Below are positions 7,728-9,670 of a DNA stretch of 9,670 nucleotides, in pieces. Origin of the DNA: Candidatus Aenigmatarchaeota archaeon (GTDB lineage: Archaea > Aenigmatarchaeota > Aenigmatarchaeia > CG10238-14); the NCBI GenBank assembly GCA_026397455.1, contig JAPLUX010000167.1:1-9670 (forward strand), in the 5' to 3' direction. Below the pieces are notes generated by a model, which had not been told where the DNA came from, made no database searches, and was given only the letters and a program-made list of their open reading frames with translations. A program made the position numbers and the translations under genes. Within the stretch, counting starts at the first letter, position 1. Each line of letters begins with the position of its first letter.

Positions 7728-7868
7728 TTATGCTCGTGGATTACGATTAGCAATTAAAATCTTTTCTTCTCGAAGTCTTTTTTCTTCAAGAGATTCTACT
7801 AACACTTCTACTTCTTTTTGTTCAAAAGCTACTTCTTCTAATACTTCTACTGCTTTTTTCTTAGCCAT
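7728..7868 (-). CDS. 46-aa charged helical mini-protein
   Basis: A frame from the ATG at 7868-7866 to TAA at 7730-7728 encodes 46 residues, below common gene-finder cutoffs. It begins MAKKKAVEVLEEVAFEQKEV and continues as a Glu/Lys-rich helix with regular Val/Leu positions (VEVLVESLEEKRLREEKILI), ending in NRNPRA. It probably forms a single amphipathic helix or coiled coil. The start is two bases after the large-terminase stop and the stop is two bases before the next ATG. Both junctions have the identical 11-base sequence GCATAACTATG. Such packing argues strongly for translation. Function is unknown; binding to terminase or portal is a guess from location. Confidence 0.7.
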   Translation of the reverse strand: MAKKKAVEVLEEVAFEQKEVEVLVESLEEKRLREEKILIANRNPRA

Positions 7869-7870
7869 AG

Positions 7871-9403
7871 TTATGCCATTCTTAAGCGATTATTTATTAT
7901 TCTTTTTGATCTTCTTATTTTATTAAGTTCTCTGTCTATATAACTCTTTGCCGGTCGTACGAACGTAAGTGATAAAGCATCTGCATGGTCCGGACTTCTT
8001 CCAAGTTTCTTCTTCATATCACCTTTCGGCATTATCTGAAGTTTTCCACCTAACTGATTGCGGTATCTTATATAAAGTAATTCTTTCCAACCGTCATGAG
8101 TGATAAATTCTCCACCTGTACGAACCCATTCTTTTATTTTCCAATATACTTCTGCCCTGAGATTAACAAATCTTTCATCATATGCCTTATCTCCGACATT
8201 AATTCCATTAACTCTATATCCTTCAATCGCCATTTCCTGTGCAACATTAGCTCCTATACCGAAATTGTCAACATATATATTCTCAGGTCGTACTTTATAA
8301 TAATCCATCAATGTAAGTGTCTTCTCAGCGATACTCTTTTCGTTGCTTATCTTTTCTTTGCAAACTATCTTTGACTTGAATCTGTCTCTTACTACCCATA
8401 CAGTCTCATCTTTCCCTTCCCCTGCTGGATCAATACCCATTAAGCAATCCCCAACAAATAGCATGTCTTCTACTTGTCGTAAATCAGTCTCTAGGAATAA
8501 AGGAACATAACCTTGGTCATCTATTGCGTCTGCTGCAGGAAACTCACCTAACACACGGATTTTATATTCATCTGACTCTTCTCCATGCTTCTCAGTGATT
8601 CTGGTGATATAATCTTCATTTACTATTGGACTATCTTTGCTTGAAAATTGCATTGTCTCCCATGCTTCTTTGTCAGAGTTGTGCGAGTCATAGAAATATC
8701 CAATCATTCTTGTAGGATTCGATATCATTATGACTATAACATTCTCTCCCGTCATTGCTCCTTCAGCAGTATTGAAAATCTCTTGTGGAACACCTGAACT
8801 TTCATCAACAACAAACATCACATGATCTCCATGAACTCCTGCAAGCGCTTCTGGGTTTTCCTTTCTTGCGGTTTTTGCTCTTGCAAACCAAGTTTCAGGG
8901 CTCTCTACTATTCGTATATAGTTAGCTGACCAATCATAGAGAGATTGAATCTTTGCAGGCATTCTCTTATGCATTGCCGCTAACTCTTTCCACAAAATAT
9001 CGTGCATTTGTTCAGAAGTAGGTGCAGTACAAGGGATTTGAGCGTCTTTAAAACAGAAGAGATACCAAAGAATAAGCATCGAAAGTACATTAGATTTACC
9101 AATACCATGTCCACTTGATATAGAAATCTTATTTTTACCTTGCTTTGAGAGTGCTCTTTCAACAGATTTCAATATCAAATATTGTTGCCAAGTGAGATGT
9201 TCTCCTTTTATAAACTTTTCAAAGTACTCTGCTCTTATTTCTTTATATCTATTCTCGCTAATAAGTATTTGAACTTCTGTTTGCCATTCAGGTTTTATAG
9301 GTTGCGGAACTAATTTCCATATATCCTCTATAAAAGCAAGAGGACTTTTCCTATAACTCAGTATCTTCATCAAATCCGGATTCTTTGTTTTCATCAGCTT
9401 CAT
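7871..9403 (-). CDS. Terminase large subunit
   Basis: The product is 510 residues, the usual length. It is the packaging motor that pumps DNA into the procapsid and cuts the concatemer. The N-terminal ATPase has a Walker A motif GHGIGKS at residues 98-104, a Walker B strand with acidic pair VMFVVDES (D200, E201) and a coupling motif SNPT at 228-231. The C-terminal RNase H-like nuclease has GIDPAGEGKD (D325, D332), IYVDNFG (D379) and PDHADAL (D472, D475), so all expected metal-binding acids appear present. The segment FIEDIWKLVPQP at residues 24-35 is typical of the family N-terminus. The ATG at 9403 overlaps the upstream gene by 53 nt; an internal ATG at 9370 (residue 12) would reduce this to 20 nt and is a credible alternative start. 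The gene looks intact. Confidence 0.96.
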   Translation of the reverse strand: MKLMKTKNPDLMKILSYRKSPLAFIEDIWKLVPQPIKPEWQTEVQILISENRYKEIRAEYFEKFIKGEHLTWQQYLILKSVERALSKQGKNKISISSGHGIGKSNVLSMLILWYLFCFKDAQIPCTAPTSEQMHDILWKELAAMHKRMPAKIQSLYDWSANYIRIVESPETWFARAKTARKENPEALAGVHGDHVMFVVDESSGVPQEIFNTAEGAMTGENVIVIMISNPTRMIGYFYDSHNSDKEAWETMQFSSKDSPIVNEDYITRITEKHGEESDEYKIRVLGEFPAADAIDDQGYVPLFLETDLRQVEDMLFVGDCLMGIDPAGEGKDETVWVVRDRFKSKIVCKEKISNEKSIAEKTLTLMDYYKVRPENIYVDNFGIGANVAQEMAIEGYRVNGINVGDKAYDERFVNLRAEVYWKIKEWVRTGGEFITHDGWKELLYIRYRNQLGGKLQIMPKGDMKKKLGRSPDHADALSLTFVRPAKSYIDRELNKIRRSKRIINNRLRMA

Positions 9404-9670
9404 TTAAAAGAGATGTAAGTGAAAAAGTAACTGCTACATTTGCGTCTATGCTTTGCTTTGGCTTACCGTGTACTCTATCTAAAAGTGAATCAATAGCTTT
9501 TGTATCTGGTTCTTTTGTACTCATGAAATAATACTCATCTTCTTCTTCATCTAATTCATCCGCAAGATAAGCTTCTATAGTTGCTGTATCTCTTACTAAT
9601 TCTGGTTTGCTCTTAATTCCTTTCTTTGTTGTTGTAATTCTATAAAGAAAAGTTAATCCTTTTGCAACTC
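9351..9670 (-). CDS. Probable terminase small subunit (partial, N-terminus off the right edge)
   Basis: The minus-strand frame entering from the right edge gives 105 in-frame residues before TAG at 9353-9351. It is an acidic protein with a DELDEEEDEYY cluster at residues 37-47. It then has DSLLDRVHGKPKQSIDANVA at 60-79. A 'LLDRV.GKPKQ' segment near the C-terminus is common in proteins encoded just before large terminases and annotated as small terminase or terminase-associated subunits. Small subunits recognise the packaging site and regulate the large subunit. The DNA-binding N-terminal domain would lie outside the window and cannot be checked. The gene overlaps the start of the large terminase, the usual order and coupling. 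It could instead be another packaging-associated protein. Confidence 0.7.
   Translation of the reverse strand, partial: VAKGLTFLYRITTTKKGIKSKPELVRDTATIEAYLADELDEEEDEYYFMSTKEPDTKAIDSLLDRVHGKPKQSIDANVAVTFSLTSLLNEADENKESGFDEDTEL

Noticed and set aside
7550..7750. Hydrophobic 66-aa plus-strand frame resembling a membrane peptide or holin
   Set aside because: It is antisense to the Lys-rich 63-aa gene, which turns Lys codons into Phe/Leu codons; there is no leader or partner lysis gene.
8980..9162. Minus-strand 60-aa frame within the large terminase
   Set aside because: Out-of-frame reading inside a gene with all catalytic motifs intact; no independent support.
1680..9670. Alternative genetic code (TAG or TGA reassigned)
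   Set aside because: Genes end at conventional stops at sensible lengths and I saw no conserved product interrupted by in-frame stops.

Overview
The window is a piece of a tailed double-stranded DNA bacteriophage (Caudoviricetes) or prophage: the DNA-packaging and head-morphogenesis module and the first virion appendage genes. Every supported gene is on the minus strand, so the biological order runs from high to low coordinates. The sequence is AT-rich, uses the standard code (stops almost all TAA, one TAG), and is tightly packed. No convincing Shine-Dalgarno motif precedes any gene; several starts instead sit behind A-rich leaders. With the AT-richness this fits a Bacteroidota-like host or another lineage with weak SD use, but the host is an inference and is not fixed by the sequence.

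Layout in transcription order. (1) 9670-9351: C-terminal part of a probable small terminase subunit, cut by the window edge. (2) 9403-7871: large terminase, with all expected ATPase and nuclease motifs. (3) 7868-7728, 7725-7534 and 7532-7092: three unrecognised small proteins, packed with 0-2 nt between genes. (4) 7092-5125: portal protein. (5) 5123-4839: small unrecognised protein. (6) 4768-4088: probable scaffolding protein. (7) 4070-3633: probable head decoration protein. (8) 3607-2633: major capsid protein, followed by a strong hairpin. (9) 2510-1971: beta-rich putative virion protein. (10) 1939-1867: tRNA-Thr(UGU). (11) 1845-1684: a 53-residue coiled-coil mini-protein. (12) 1682-1290: small beta-rich putative virion protein. 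(13) 1279 to the left edge: a long collagen-like (Gly-Tyr-Thr)n fibre protein with an embedded globular domain.

How it works together: the terminase subunits recognise and translocate DNA through the portal; portal, scaffold, capsid and decoration proteins build the procapsid and mature head; the distal genes probably form appendages or fibres. Neck, tape-measure and tail-tube genes are not in the window, so the tail type cannot be called.

The most distinctive signals are the higher-order architecture of the collagen-like gene (STVT interruptions spaced 46, 46, 25 and 46 residues apart), a tRNA-Thr gene inside the structural cluster upstream of that Thr-rich gene, recurrent stop/start junctions (TAATATG three times, an 11-nt identical junction twice), two genes below the usual ORF length cutoff, and a possible micro-ORF lacking a normal start codon just after the capsid hairpin. 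I saw no defence, integration, lysis or replication genes, and no clearly new multi-gene system.
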